Assembly (NCBI RefSeq): GCF_004801375.1
Contig: NZ_SSNZ01000002.1
Span: forward strand, 620,001 to 684,000
Direction: 5' to 3'
DNA length: 64,000 bases
Origin: Flavobacterium supellecticarium
GTDB taxonomy: Bacteria > Bacteroidota > Bacteroidia > Flavobacteriales > Flavobacteriaceae
Numbering within the stretch: the first letter of the stretch is position 1; each line of letters begins with the position of its first letter. This document shows positions 53,324 through 62,613 of the stretch, piece after piece. The notes under the pieces were generated by a model. The model worked only from the letters and a program-made list of their open reading frames with translations, was not told where the DNA came from and did not search any database. Both the position numbers and the translations under genes were made by a program.

Positions 53324-54739
53324 TTAGAATTTGTTTTCCACTTCTGCCGCCTGAAGCATCAGATAGTGTAAATCGGTATTTTTTACAAATGGTTTTAGTA
53401 AATCGCTACCCGGTCCAAACATCGCCAGTTCTACATAATCGGCAGAGTGATCCATACTGATCCAACCCACGGAGTTTGTTTTTTGTTGCATTTCGGAGAA
53501 GGCTTTATACGGTAACTTTTTGTAGTTGTACAAGCCGTCTTCCTTATGTAGGCCGTCGTAATAGCTTAAAACGGTTTTGGCATCCTCATCGGTTATGGTT
53601 TTACCGTTGGCATGTTCGATGATGTCGTGAACCTGTTTTACCGTCGATTGCGGACTAATGGAATTTAGAATCCACTCGTTGGTTTGGGTATAGTTTTGAA
53701 TACTGTCGAAATTCGCATTGGCGTATTTACCGTAAATCACACCTGGATTCGCATTTCCGTGGTCGGTTGTAATGATCACTAAGGTTTCCTTATCTTTTTC
53801 AGCAAAATCGATCGCTACTTTTACGGCCTCGTCAAAAGCCACCTGATCGTAAATTAACGCTCCGATGTCGTTGGCGTGCGCTGCCCAATCCACTTTTCCA
53901 CCTTCAATCTGTAATACAAAACCATTTTTATGGTTCTTCATACGGTCGATTGCTTTTTGAGCCATTTCAGCTAAAGTCGGAATTTTTTCGGTTAATTCAG
54001 GGCTGCTTTTACGGTCGATACTATACGGTAAAGCATCGTCATAAAATACCCCTAAGATTGGTTTATTGGTATCAGCGGCCATCATTTCCTTACGGCTACG
54101 CGCTACCTGATAGCCTTTGGCTTTATAAGCCGCATACATATCTTTTTTATCTTTTCGGATTTCCGGACTGAAATAATTGTTTCCACCCCCCATCATAATA
54201 TCAAATCCCAGTTCCAGATACTGTTCGGCAATATCTTCCTGTGCATTACGACTTTTGCTGTTCACACAAAAACCAGCCGGAGTAGCATGCGTAATGGGAA
54301 CCGTAGTCACACAACCCGCCATTTTTCCGGATTTTTTAAATTTTTGCCAGATCGGCATATGAACTTCTCCGTTAGGACCTACGTTAAGCGAACCGTTGTT
54401 TACGCGGAAACCACCACCCCAGGAAGAACTTCCCGCAGATGAATCCGTTACAATAGAACTCGCCGAAGCGGTATCCATCAACGCACGGTTAATACGGTTG
54501 TCGCGGTATAACTGTAACCAATTGGAACCGTGACCCATTTTGCGATTCAGATACAAATCGGCCATATTTAAAGTTCCGGTACTCATCCCGTCACTTACCA
54601 GGAAAATGATGTTTTTTGCTTTTTTATTTTTTCGAACTGTGTCAAATTCAAGTGTATTGGAAACGGCATCCAGCGGATTTACCAGGGCAGCGCCCAAAGT
54701 AAAAATCGAACCGTTTCTAAAAAATCTCCTTCTGTCCAT
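53324..54739 (-). CDS. PhoA-type alkaline phosphatase with Tat-like signal
   Basis: A 471-residue phosphatase. The N terminus MDRRRFFRNGSIFTLGAALV has a twin-arginine export motif. The active-site serine is in IVTDSSAGSSSWGGG, and zinc and magnesium ligands are in FLVSDGMSTG, ITTDHGNANPG and SMDHSADYVELAMFGPGS. It releases phosphate from organic esters outside the cytoplasm. The serine loop differs a little from E. coli PhoA (DSAAS), and the last histidine motif has Ser-Ala in place of Thr-Gly. It is transcribed alone. Confidence 0.9.
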   Translation of the reverse strand: MDRRRFFRNGSIFTLGAALVNPLDAVSNTLEFDTVRKNKKAKNIIFLVSDGMSTGTLNMADLYLNRKMGHGSNWLQLYRDNRINRALMDTASASSIVTDSSAGSSSWGGGFRVNNGSLNVGPNGEVHMPIWQKFKKSGKMAGCVTTVPITHATPAGFCVNSKSRNAQEDIAEQYLELGFDIMMGGGNNYFSPEIRKDKKDMYAAYKAKGYQVARSRKEMMAADTNKPILGVFYDDALPYSIDRKSSPELTEKIPTLAEMAQKAIDRMKNHKNGFVLQIEGGKVDWAAHANDIGALIYDQVAFDEAVKVAIDFAEKDKETLVIITTDHGNANPGVIYGKYANANFDSIQNYTQTNEWILNSISPQSTVKQVHDIIEHANGKTITDEDAKTVLSYYDGLHKEDGLYNYKKLPYKAFSEMQQKTNSVGWISMDHSADYVELAMFGPGSDLLKPFVKNTDLHYLMLQAAEVENKF

Positions 54740-54764
54740 GTTGTATAATGCTGTAATTAGGCTT

Positions 54765-54772
54765 CAAAGGTA
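54765..54772 (-). promoter_or_regulatory. -7 element of the alkaline phosphatase promoter
   Basis: The minus strand reads TACCTTTG, matching TAnnTTTG, 25 bases before the phosphatase start. Confidence 0.4.
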
Positions 54773-54816
54773 AAAAACAATTGGTTAAGCCGTTTTATCT
54801 TAGTGTTATTTTAAGT

Positions 54817-54844
54817 AAAAAGAGCCTTATTATGAGGCTCTTTT
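54817..54844 (-). terminator. Terminator after lysA
   Basis: Ten-base arms (54818-54827 and 54835-54844) with a 7-base loop and flanking A/T runs, 19 bases past the lysA stop. Confidence 0.8.
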
Positions 54845-54863
54845 CTTAAATTGTCTGTTATTT

Positions 54864-56072
54864 TTATTCAAAATCTACAATAACCTGATTGCGGATGATG
54901 TCTTCGAAAGTTTCCCGTTCGCGAATCAGGTGCGCTTTTCCGTTATACCAAAGCACTTCGGCCGGGCGTACTCTCGAATTGTAATTGGACGACATCGAAA
55001 AGCAATAGGCTCCGGCATTGCGGAAACACAGGATATCGCCTTCTTTGATTTCGGAAATCCGACGGTTACTGCCAAAGGTATCGGTTTCACAGATATAACC
55101 CACAACGGTATAAAAACGCTCTTTCCCTTTCGGATTGGAGATGTTTTCGATATGATGCTGCGATCCGTAAAACATTGGTCGGATCAGGTGATTAAAACCA
55201 CTGTCGATACCCGCAAAAACGGTTGAGGTGGTTTGTTTCACCACGTTCACTTTTGCCAGAAAATAACCCGCTTCGCTTACCAGAAATTTGCCCGGTTCGA
55301 AAGCCAGCGTCAGTTCGCGGCCGTATTCTTTACAAAACGTATTAAAACGACGGGATAATTTTTTACCCAGTTCTTCGACATTGGTTTCGATATCGCCTTT
55401 TTTGTACGGTACTTTAAAACCGCTTCCGAAGTCGATAAATTCCAGTTCTTTAAAATGACTGGCCGTTTCAAATAATATTTCGGCGGCATATAAAAACACC
55501 TCAATGTCCAGAATATCCGAACCGGTATGCATATGAATCCCGTTGATATGCATTTGTGTGTTTTCGATGATACGCAACAAATGCGGTACCTGATGGATCG
55601 AAATACCGAATTTACTATCGATATGCCCTACGGAAATATTTGAGTTACCGCCCGCCATGACATGTGGATTGATTCGGATACAAACCGGAGTGGTTGGATG
55701 TTTGGCTCCAAATTGTTCCAGAATGGATAAATTATCGATATTGATCTGAACGCCCAGTTGAGCTACTTCCTCGATTTCTTCCATCGAAACCCCGTTAGGT
55801 GTATAGATGATTCGTTCGGGCGTAAAGCCTGCAAGTAAGCCTAACTGTACCTCTTGAATAGATACCGTGTCAAGCCCCGATCCCATCTTCTTCAGTAGCT
55901 TAAGAACAGATAGGTTCGACAATGCCTTGACTGCATAATTGATGCGCAACTTTTCCACCTTGGAAAAAGCATTGGTTAAACGTTGGTACTGTGATTGCAT
56001 TTTTTCGGCGTCGTATACATAAACAGGACTGCCAAATGCTTCCGCTACTGAAAGTAAATGATTGTTTTGCAT
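54864..56072 (-). CDS. lysA: Diaminopimelate decarboxylase
   Basis: A 402-residue PLP enzyme of the alanine-racemase fold. It decarboxylates meso-diaminopimelate to lysine. The PLP lysine is in INYAVKALSNLSVLK. HTGSDI and FIDFGSGFKVPYKKGD follow, with FEPGKFLVSEAGYFLAKVN and the C-terminal ETDTFGSNRRISEI and FRNAGAYCFSMSSNYNSR. It is transcribed alone and lies about 43 kb from dapD, so the pathway is scattered. Confidence 0.95.
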   Translation of the reverse strand: MQNNHLLSVAEAFGSPVYVYDAEKMQSQYQRLTNAFSKVEKLRINYAVKALSNLSVLKLLKKMGSGLDTVSIQEVQLGLLAGFTPERIIYTPNGVSMEEIEEVAQLGVQINIDNLSILEQFGAKHPTTPVCIRINPHVMAGGNSNISVGHIDSKFGISIHQVPHLLRIIENTQMHINGIHMHTGSDILDIEVFLYAAEILFETASHFKELEFIDFGSGFKVPYKKGDIETNVEELGKKLSRRFNTFCKEYGRELTLAFEPGKFLVSEAGYFLAKVNVVKQTTSTVFAGIDSGFNHLIRPMFYGSQHHIENISNPKGKERFYTVVGYICETDTFGSNRRISEIKEGDILCFRNAGAYCFSMSSNYNSRVRPAEVLWYNGKAHLIRERETFEDIIRNQVIVDFE

Positions 56073-56097
56073 GCTCTATAAAATTTGTTACTAAAAA

Positions 56098-56105
56098 CAA
56101 ATATA
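56098..56105 (-). promoter_or_regulatory. -7 element of the lysA promoter
   Basis: The minus strand reads TATATTTG, matching TAnnTTTG, 25 bases before the lysA ATG. Confidence 0.45.
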
Positions 56106-56303
56106 AAAATCATACGGTTTGTGTTGGAGTTGGTATGAATAATTAGTGAATATCCATGTAATCTTATTAGAAATATATTATTTCGATATTTTTATTGTTC
56201 TTTATTGCGATAATCGCAACTAATTTATGGATTTGATCAATGGGTGAGGAGTAATGATGACGCTGAAATGTCCTTGATTTAGAAGGATTTAGTCAGGCGA
56301 AAT

Positions 56304-56338
56304 AAAAAACCGCTAACAGTGTGATACTTTTAGCGGTT
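56304..56338 (-). terminator. Terminator after the threonine aldolase gene
   Basis: Nine-base arms (56308-56316 and 56330-56338) with a 13-base loop, followed by a T run on the minus strand, 25 bases past the stop. Confidence 0.8.
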
Positions 56339-56362
56339 GTGATTATAATGTAACAAAAAGTT

Positions 56363-57388
56363 TTAAAATGTCATTTTTTGTAAGGATTCCAATACATACG
56401 AATGCATGACTTCGCGATAATCGAGGTGTGTTACCAAACGTAGTTTTCCTTTGCCCATCGAACTGATAAAGATGTTTTTTTGTTTTAGTTTTTCGATAAT
56501 AGCATTCTCATCATACTGGGGTTTTACGGAGAAAATAAGAATATTGGTTTCCACGGGTTCTACTTTGGCAACCCAGGGTAATTCCTTTAAAACAGAACCA
56601 ATTTGTCGGGCTCTGCGATGATCCTCTTCCAGTCGGCCAACATGATGTTGCAGGGCATAAAGACCCGCCGCCGCCAGATAACCGGCCTGACGCATACCTC
56701 CGCCAAAAATCTTACGAATCCGGAGTGCTTTATGCATATCTTCACGACTTCCTAATAATACCGAACCTACCGGAGCTCCTAAGCCTTTAGACAAACAAAC
56801 TGAGATCGTATCGAATAGCGCACCATATTGTCTCGGATGTTGTCGTTTGGCCACAAGGGCGTTCCATAAACGAGCGCCGTCCAAATGGTATTTTAAACCA
56901 TGATCGCGACAAACCTGTCGAATGCGTTTTAATTCTTCAATATCATAACAGGCACCACCGCCTTTATTGGTTGTGTTTTCGATGCTTACCAGACTTGTTA
57001 ACGGACTGTGGTAAAATTCCGGATCGTTGATGTTGGCTTCCACCTGGCTGGCGGTTATCATGCCGCGATCACCATCAACAAGGCAACAGGAAACACCACT
57101 GTTAAAGGAAGCGCCACCACCTTCATAATGAAAAATGTGGGACCATTTGTCACATATAATTTGTTCGCCGGGATTGGTATGCAATTTTATTGCGGTCTGA
57201 TTGGCCATAGTTCCGGAAGGGAAAAAAAGCGCGGCTTCCATTCCGAACAGATCCGCAACGGTTTCTTCCAATTCGATCACCGTGGGATCCTGCTTATACA
57301 CGTCGTCACCCACTTTAGCCCGGAACATTTGCTGTAGCATTTCGGGAGTAGGCTTTGTAACGGTATCGCTAACTAAATTTATTTCCAT
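56363..57388 (-). CDS. ltaE: Low-specificity L-threonine aldolase
   Basis: A 341-residue PLP enzyme of normal length. It cleaves threonine or allo-threonine to glycine and acetaldehyde. Motifs: NLVSDTVTKPTPEML, FFPSGTMANQTAIKLH, YHLDGARLWNALVA and the PLP lysine in SVCLSKGLGAPVGSVLLGS, then GGGMRQAGYLAAAGLYAL. It is divergent from prfB with about 50 bases between starts. Confidence 0.93.
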   Translation of the reverse strand: MEINLVSDTVTKPTPEMLQQMFRAKVGDDVYKQDPTVIELEETVADLFGMEAALFFPSGTMANQTAIKLHTNPGEQIICDKWSHIFHYEGGGASFNSGVSCCLVDGDRGMITASQVEANINDPEFYHSPLTSLVSIENTTNKGGGACYDIEELKRIRQVCRDHGLKYHLDGARLWNALVAKRQHPRQYGALFDTISVCLSKGLGAPVGSVLLGSREDMHKALRIRKIFGGGMRQAGYLAAAGLYALQHHVGRLEEDHRRARQIGSVLKELPWVAKVEPVETNILIFSVKPQYDENAIIEKLKQKNIFISSMGKGKLRLVTHLDYREVMHSYVLESLQKMTF

Positions 57389-57407
57389 ATATTTAAAAAG
57401 GAATGTC

Positions 57408-57415
57408 TATTTTTG
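57408..57415 (+). promoter_or_regulatory. -7 element of the prfB promoter
   Basis: TATTTTTG matches TAnnTTTG and lies 22 bases before the prfB ATG. Confidence 0.45.
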
Positions 57416-57437
57416 CGGGTATAAAACTACGATATTT

Positions 57438-58542
57438 ATGGTAAATACCGAACAGATTAAGGATATTATTGAGCGCCTTGGTGCGTTAAGGAGGTATCTT
57501 TGACATCGATAAAAAACAGATAGAGATTACCAACGAAGAAGAGAAAACCTTTGCACCGGACTTTTGGAATAACGCCAAAGAAGCGGAACTTATTGTTAAA
57601 AATATCCGTTCCAAGAAAAAATGGGTAGACGATTATGAAAAAGGAGTCGCTCTGGCCGAAGAACTTCAGATCATTCAGGAGTTTTTTAAAGAAGGCGATG
57701 CGACCGAAGAGGAGTTGGATCAACAATACGAACTGACGAATACGCATATTGAAAACCTGGAATTCCGAAACATGCTTTCGGACGAAGGCGACAGTATGAG
57801 TGCCGTACTTCAGATTACAGCCGGGGCGGGTGGAACCGAAAGTTGTGACTGGGCTGCCATGCTGATGCGAATGTATTTAATGTGGGGCGAAAGTCAGGGC
57901 TATAAAATCAAAGAACTAAACTTTCAGGAAGGTGAGGTTGCCGGTGTTAAAACCGTAACTCTTGAATTTGAAGGTGATTATTCTTTTGGTTATTTAAAAG
58001 GAGAAAATGGTGTACACCGATTGGTTCGTATTTCACCTTTCGACAGTAATGCGAAACGGCATACTTCCTTTGCATCGGTTTATGTGTATCCGTTGGCCGA
58101 TGATACGATCGAAATCGAGATTAGTCCATCGGATATTTCGTGGGAAACCATGCGTTCGAGTGGTGCAGGAGGACAAAATGTAAACAAGGTGGAAACGGCG
58201 GTACGTTTACGTCACCATCCAACCGGAATCATTATTGAGAATTCTGAAACCCGTTCGCAATTGGATAATAAAACCAAAGCGATGCAGTTGTTAAAATCGC
58301 AATTGTATGAAATCGAATTGAAAAAGCGTCAGGCCAAACGAGACGAGATTGAAGCCAATAAGATGAAAATCGAATGGGGATCGCAAATCCGAAACTATGT
58401 GATGCATCCGTATAAACTGGTAAAAGACGTTCGGACTGGTTATGAAACCAGCGATGTCGATGGTGTAATGGATGGCGAACTGGATGAGTTTTTAAAAGCC
58501 TATCTGATGATGATGGGACAAAAAGATACCACCAATTCTTAA
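57438..58542 (+). CDS. prfB: Peptide chain release factor 2 with programmed +1 frameshift
   Basis: A 367-residue RF2 made from two frames. The first 21 codons run from ATG 57438 to the in-frame TGA at 57501-57503. The slippery CTT-TGA-C is preceded by an internal Shine-Dalgarno-like AGGAGG (57489-57494), the classic RF2 autoregulation signal. After a +1 shift the frame continues from GAC 57502 ([17 protein letters not shown]). It has the tripeptide anticodon SPF in [10 protein letters not shown] and the catalytic GGQ in [15 protein letters not shown]. It reads UGA and UAA stops and so controls its own level. Confidence 0.96.
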
Positions 58543-58546
58543 AAGC

Positions 58547-58579
58547 ACACCTGACAGGTTTTGGAAACCTGTCAGGTGT
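58547..58579. repeat. Dispersed double palindrome, copy D
   Basis: Perfect 15-base arms (58547-58561 and 58565-58579) around TGG, 4 bases past the prfB stop and between two convergent genes. Confidence 0.9.
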
Positions 58580-58596
58580 AAAATAGGAGTGAAAAC

Positions 58597-58629
58597 AAAA
58601 ACGGGCTACATAATGCAGCCCGTTTTTTT
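58597..58629. terminator. Bidirectional terminator between prfB and the endonuclease gene
   Basis: Eleven-base arms (58597-58607 and 58617-58627) with a 9-base loop and A/T runs on both sides, between convergent genes. Confidence 0.85.
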
Positions 58630-58647
58630 ATAAATGATGGTAAACGC

Positions 58648-59718
58648 TTAGTTGATGATCACTTTTCTGGTGGTAGACTGATTTTCGGCAGCCATTTTTA
58701 CAAAGTAGAATCCTTGTGGAAGGTTTTCCAGTGTATAGGTACCCTGGTTTCCGGTAGGATTTTTTATTTGTTGTAGTACTTGTCCGTTAAGTGTGATCAG
58801 TGTGATTTCGTCCAATGCTTTTTCCGATTGAATCGAAATACGGTTAGTATTCGACGGATTCGGATATACTGTAACAGCCGCCAAGGCATCGAAAGTATCG
58901 GTAGCCAGTACCTGACCCCAGATCATCGCTACATATTCCGGATGATCAATATACGGATTACGATTGCCCTGAAAAGCATAAATCGCATTGTTACGGGCAA
59001 TTTCACGCGGACTTACCGGATCCTGATTGTGCCAGGTTAATAAGATATTTTTAAACCAGTTGCTCAGTGCCTGATTGCTGGTATTATTAAGCATCGCATG
59101 ATTCCAGTTGGCTACTTTATCTTCATAACGGGTTACGAAATACAACAAACAACGGGCTACATCTCCTTTAAACTCATCGATCGGTTCAAAGGCTTTTCCG
59201 GAATATCCGGAGGTAGTATTATTTCCTAATTTCGAACCATTTTTAGAAGTCCAGGTCGGGCTACTTACCATCCCGAACGGATAATTGCTACGCATTCCGT
59301 TTACCTTACCATCGGTTGGTAAAATATGATGGGCATCCGAGACCATTGGAGAAGCTTCATTAAAAACACTTTGTGGCATTAGGTGTTCGCGGTTAAAACA
59401 ATCGCCTTCATTACTGTAATTTCCGCAACGATCACCCGTGTTGGTAGCCGAAAAGTTGTAGTAATCCGGACCATTCGGTTTTTCAGAATAAATGTCTAGA
59501 ATAGTACCGTCGTTTTCATAAAAATAATCACGATCGGAGGTTTGATAGCAAGTATAAAGCGCATTGTAACTTTTAGCATTATGATTTTTAATAATGTTAA
59601 ACAATTGCGTTTTAAGCGTGTAACCGGTTCCGGTAGCGGAATTGTAGTACCCTTGAGGAATCTGGGCAAACGCGGTTACTACCGACATTAAAAATGCGGA
59701 TAGGTAAAATTTCGTCAT
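58648..59718 (-). CDS. Secreted endonuclease I with T9SS sorting domain
   Basis: A 356-residue exported nuclease. A signal peptide (KFYLSAFLMSVVTAFAQ) precedes an endonuclease I domain with CFNREHLMPQSVFN and SDAHHILPTDGKVNGMRSNY, which hold the beta-beta-alpha metal-site histidine and asparagine. Residues from about 280 form a type A T9SS C-terminal domain (AVTVYPNPSNTNRISIQSEK, LPQGFYFVKMA) that directs secretion through the type IX system. It probably degrades extracellular DNA for phosphate or nucleosides. Confidence 0.92.
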   Translation of the reverse strand: MTKFYLSAFLMSVVTAFAQIPQGYYNSATGTGYTLKTQLFNIIKNHNAKSYNALYTCYQTSDRDYFYENDGTILDIYSEKPNGPDYYNFSATNTGDRCGNYSNEGDCFNREHLMPQSVFNEASPMVSDAHHILPTDGKVNGMRSNYPFGMVSSPTWTSKNGSKLGNNTTSGYSGKAFEPIDEFKGDVARCLLYFVTRYEDKVANWNHAMLNNTSNQALSNWFKNILLTWHNQDPVSPREIARNNAIYAFQGNRNPYIDHPEYVAMIWGQVLATDTFDALAAVTVYPNPSNTNRISIQSEKALDEITLITLNGQVLQQIKNPTGNQGTYTLENLPQGFYFVKMAAENQSTTRKVIIN

Positions 59719-59917
59719 AGTGGATTAATTTTGGACGGCAAATGTAAGTTCTTTATCCGGGAGCGAAAAGAATTTAACTGTTAAATTTTTTTAATGGATG
59801 GTATGATAAGCGATTGTATTTTAAAATGTTATAATGGAGATTCGATCATTTCGGAAATATTTAAAGGAATATAGAGATATGATAGTGGGCTGATTATTTT
59901 TGGCCTGATTATTGTTT

Positions 59918-59925
59918 TATCTTTG
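59918..59925 (+). promoter_or_regulatory. -7 element before the collagen-tagged lipoprotein
   Basis: TATCTTTG matches TAnnTTTG, 26 bases before the ATG. The nearest TTG is only 15 bases upstream, so spacing is short. Confidence 0.35.
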
Positions 59926-59951
59926 TTATAATCAATAAAACCAAAATAATT

Positions 59952-60473
59952 ATGAAAAAGATAATTCTACTTTTAGCCGTTGTAACCGCATTTGTAATTC
60001 AGGGATGTGAAGGTCCCGAAGGACCACAGGGGCCAACAGGACCTCCAGGTGATACGATTAGTGCCGTTTATGAATTTCAGAATGTTAGTTTTAGCTATAA
60101 CAGTACAGATGGGTATGTTTTTTACCGACAAATACCGGGAATGTATCAATCGGATGTGATGTTAATTTATCGTATGAACGGTACGGTTAATTCCACAACA
60201 CCAATTTGGCAACAGATTCCAAGAACCTTATATCTGCCACAAGGTGAATTGGATTATGACTTTGATTTTACCAGAACGGATTTTAATATTTATGCTGGCG
60301 GAAATTATGACCTATCGTTAACGCCGGCCTATCTTACCAATCAGACATTCCGGGTGGTAATTGTTCCGGGCTATTTTGCTAATAAAGGAGGAAAAACAGT
60401 TGATTACTCCGATTATAATGCGGTGATTAAAGCGTATAATATTGATGATTCAAAAGTAAAAGTATTAGAATAA
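59952..60473 (+). CDS. Lipoprotein with short collagen-like segment
   Basis: A 173-residue lipoprotein. The signal peptide KKIILLLAVVTAFVIQGCEG ends in a lipobox with cysteine at about 19. It is followed directly by four Gly-X-Y triplets (GPEGPQGPTGPPG). The rest is strand-rich with no recognised family (GYVFYRQIPGMYQSDVMLIY, FNIYAGGNYDLSLTP). Similar short collagen tags occur at the start of surface lipoproteins in Bacteroidota. Function unknown. It has its own terminator. Confidence 0.8.
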   Translation: MKKIILLLAVVTAFVIQGCEGPEGPQGPTGPPGDTISAVYEFQNVSFSYNSTDGYVFYRQIPGMYQSDVMLIYRMNGTVNSTTPIWQQIPRTLYLPQGELDYDFDFTRTDFNIYAGGNYDLSLTPAYLTNQTFRVVIVPGYFANKGGKTVDYSDYNAVIKAYNIDDSKVKVLE

Positions 60474-60490
60474 AAATCATTTGTGATCAT

Positions 60491-60523
60491 AAAAAAGTGC
60501 GTTGTTTCTACAGCGCATTTTTT
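60491..60523 (+). terminator. Terminator after the collagen-tagged lipoprotein
   Basis: Eight-base arms (60498-60505 and 60510-60517) with one G-T pair, a TTCT loop, and A and T runs. Confidence 0.75.
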
Positions 60524-60668
60524 GTTTATATAATTGCTTGGTGTTGTTTAAAATGTAAATTATAAGTAAAATAGACATCTATTGTGTTGATGGTAAGTTA
60601 AATATTTTTTTTTGAAGGTTTGTTTTTTGTTACTTCTGTAACTTTAATAAAAAATAAATTGGTTCAAA

Positions 60669-62438
60669 ATGAGAAAATTTTACGTTACATTTTTAATTCT
60701 GTTGGTAACACATCTTTGCATTTCACAGGTAAATGTTGAAGTTTCAGATTTAAAGGTTAATAATGTTGTTTCGGGCAATATTAATTTTAATAATCAAGAT
60801 GTAATCAATGTTAGTTTTAAGGCTAAGTTGAAGACTTTTAATGGAGATCCAAATAATATTCTTGGAAATCTATATGTGAAAACTAAAGAAAGTCAAAATA
60901 CTTTGTTTCCTGTCCAAAAATATATTCAAGCTGTCACTTTTACAGTACAATATCCCCCTTTTGTTACGCAAATAACATATAATGCTTCATTTGAAGTGAG
61001 TGTGCAATTAAATGCAAGTGAGTATTATGCATCAGGAGGAGTGTTGTATTGTGAGTATGTTAATAATACTACAACCGCTTTTTTGAGCACCGAAAAAAGC
61101 ATAGTAGGAGGGAAAAAAGTCCCTGCTACTGATACAGGATCGTTAACAAATGATATTTGTTGTAATCAGACAATCCGATATGGTGATAAGCCAAATATGA
61201 TTACAGGAAATCTTGTTGCAGGACAGATTTCGGCTGGCTGGTATTCGCAGAATGGATACTTCTCCGGTAATCAGGCTGCAGATGTAAAAAATACTTTGGA
61301 TCCAGACTATATGTTTTCTACGATGACTTTTACGCGATTACTTGGAAATGCATATCCTTATAAGAGGAGTAACGAAGTTACTATAACGGTGGTACAGACT
61401 CCAATTATATCTAATACAATAGGAACTAATGCTGTATCGGTGTCAGAAGGAGTATTTGAAATAGGTAGTGATAAAACTGTTGAATTTTATGGGAATATTT
61501 CAAAAGCTAACTTGAATATATTGAATAATCCAGCCCATTTACCGTCTCATTTTGATTTATTTGATGATGTAACAGAATATCAATGGCAGTATAAAAATTT
61601 TACACATCTTAATAAATGGGTAAATATAGTAGGAGCAACCGCGGTCAATTTAACAACTTTTACACCTCAGTATACAACATATGGTTATAAAGTAAGGAGA
61701 ATTGCTAAATATCAGGGAATTTCCAGAGTTAGTAATGAAATTGAAATTGTAGTCCGAGGAAATACAGCTCAAAATGTAATATGTTGTGATCAGGTTCTAC
61801 TATCATCAGTATCAGGAATACAACTACCAGAAATTATTACAGGTTCTGAATATATTTTTAATATTTATGATCATGTAGATTCCTCGGATTTAGATTCTTT
61901 TGTTAGTTTTTCTATACTATATCAATGGCAAAAGCAAAACAGGTCTTTGTCATGGGAGAATGTTGATTCGAATGGAAATTCTAAAGACTATTTACCTCCA
62001 TCTTTAGGACGTGGTGGAAATGTAAAGTATAGAAGAGTCTTGACGCTTAATTATAAATATTATGCAAAAAGACCGTTTGTTAACTTGCAAAATGTTACAA
62101 AAGTATATTACAGTAATGAAGTGTCGCTAACTGTTTCAGGAGGAATCAGAGGACGTAACGCTAAGGGAGATAGTCTGCAAAACTGGGATGTAGATAAGCA
62201 ATCAGTTGTTTTTCCGAATCCTGTTGCAACAGTTTTAAGTGTGAGTAATATTTTTGAAGCATCTAAATCTATTGTTACTATTATAGATGAAACAGGAAGA
62301 GAGATAGCAATTGATAATAATGTGGAGAAAAATGAAGATATGCTTTCTATTAATGTAAGCAAGTTGCCAAAAGGGGTATATTTTCTTAAAATAGAAAATA
62401 ATGCTGATATAGTTTTTAAGAAATTTATTAAAGAATAA
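60669..62438 (+). CDS. A+T-rich secreted three-module protein with T9SS sorting domain
   Basis: A 589-residue protein. A signal peptide (RKFYVTFLILLVTHLCISQ) precedes an N-terminal beta domain. Then come three related modules, each ending in SNE(V/I)-x3-V: YKRSNEVTITVV, ISRVSNEIEIVV and YYSNEVSLTVSG. Two modules open with ICC(N/D)Q and two contain a YQWQ motif. The end is a type A T9SS domain (VVFPNPVATVLSVSN, LPKGVYFLKIENN). No enzyme motif is visible; an adhesin or surface structural role is likely. Base composition is visibly more A+T-rich than the neighbours. Confidence 0.85.
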   Translation: MRKFYVTFLILLVTHLCISQVNVEVSDLKVNNVVSGNINFNNQDVINVSFKAKLKTFNGDPNNILGNLYVKTKESQNTLFPVQKYIQAVTFTVQYPPFVTQITYNASFEVSVQLNASEYYASGGVLYCEYVNNTTTAFLSTEKSIVGGKKVPATDTGSLTNDICCNQTIRYGDKPNMITGNLVAGQISAGWYSQNGYFSGNQAADVKNTLDPDYMFSTMTFTRLLGNAYPYKRSNEVTITVVQTPIISNTIGTNAVSVSEGVFEIGSDKTVEFYGNISKANLNILNNPAHLPSHFDLFDDVTEYQWQYKNFTHLNKWVNIVGATAVNLTTFTPQYTTYGYKVRRIAKYQGISRVSNEIEIVVRGNTAQNVICCDQVLLSSVSGIQLPEIITGSEYIFNIYDHVDSSDLDSFVSFSILYQWQKQNRSLSWENVDSNGNSKDYLPPSLGRGGNVKYRRVLTLNYKYYAKRPFVNLQNVTKVYYSNEVSLTVSGGIRGRNAKGDSLQNWDVDKQSVVFPNPVATVLSVSNIFEASKSIVTIIDETGREIAIDNNVEKNEDMLSINVSKLPKGVYFLKIENNADIVFKKFIKE

Positions 62439-62516
62439 TAAAAGGAACCTTTTTTTTGTTTTAGGAGTGTGTTTTTAGGGGTGTTTGTGTTTGTTAAAAG
62501 ATATTTATTTTTAAAT

Positions 62517-62544
62517 ATACCCCTAAAAAAATAGGGGTATTTTG
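62517..62544 (+). terminator. Terminator after the three-module T9SS protein
   Basis: Nine-base arms (62517-62525 and 62532-62540) with an A-rich loop and a following T run. Confidence 0.75.
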
Positions 62545-62573
62545 TTTTTGGATTAAAAAATAATATAAATTTG
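62541..62573 (+). promoter_or_regulatory. Promoter of glutamine synthetase III
   Basis: TTTG (62541-62544), 21 bases, TAAATTTG (62566-62573), then about 40 bases of leader before the ATG. Confidence 0.5.
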
Positions 62574-62613
62574 CAGGGTCAAACAACGGATACAAATAAA
62601 CAACACAACTTTT

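Noticed and set aside
57201..57503. 100-residue plus-strand frame ending at the prfB stop
   Set aside because: Only its last 21 codons are real: they are the first frame of prfB. The rest is antisense to the threonine aldolase gene.
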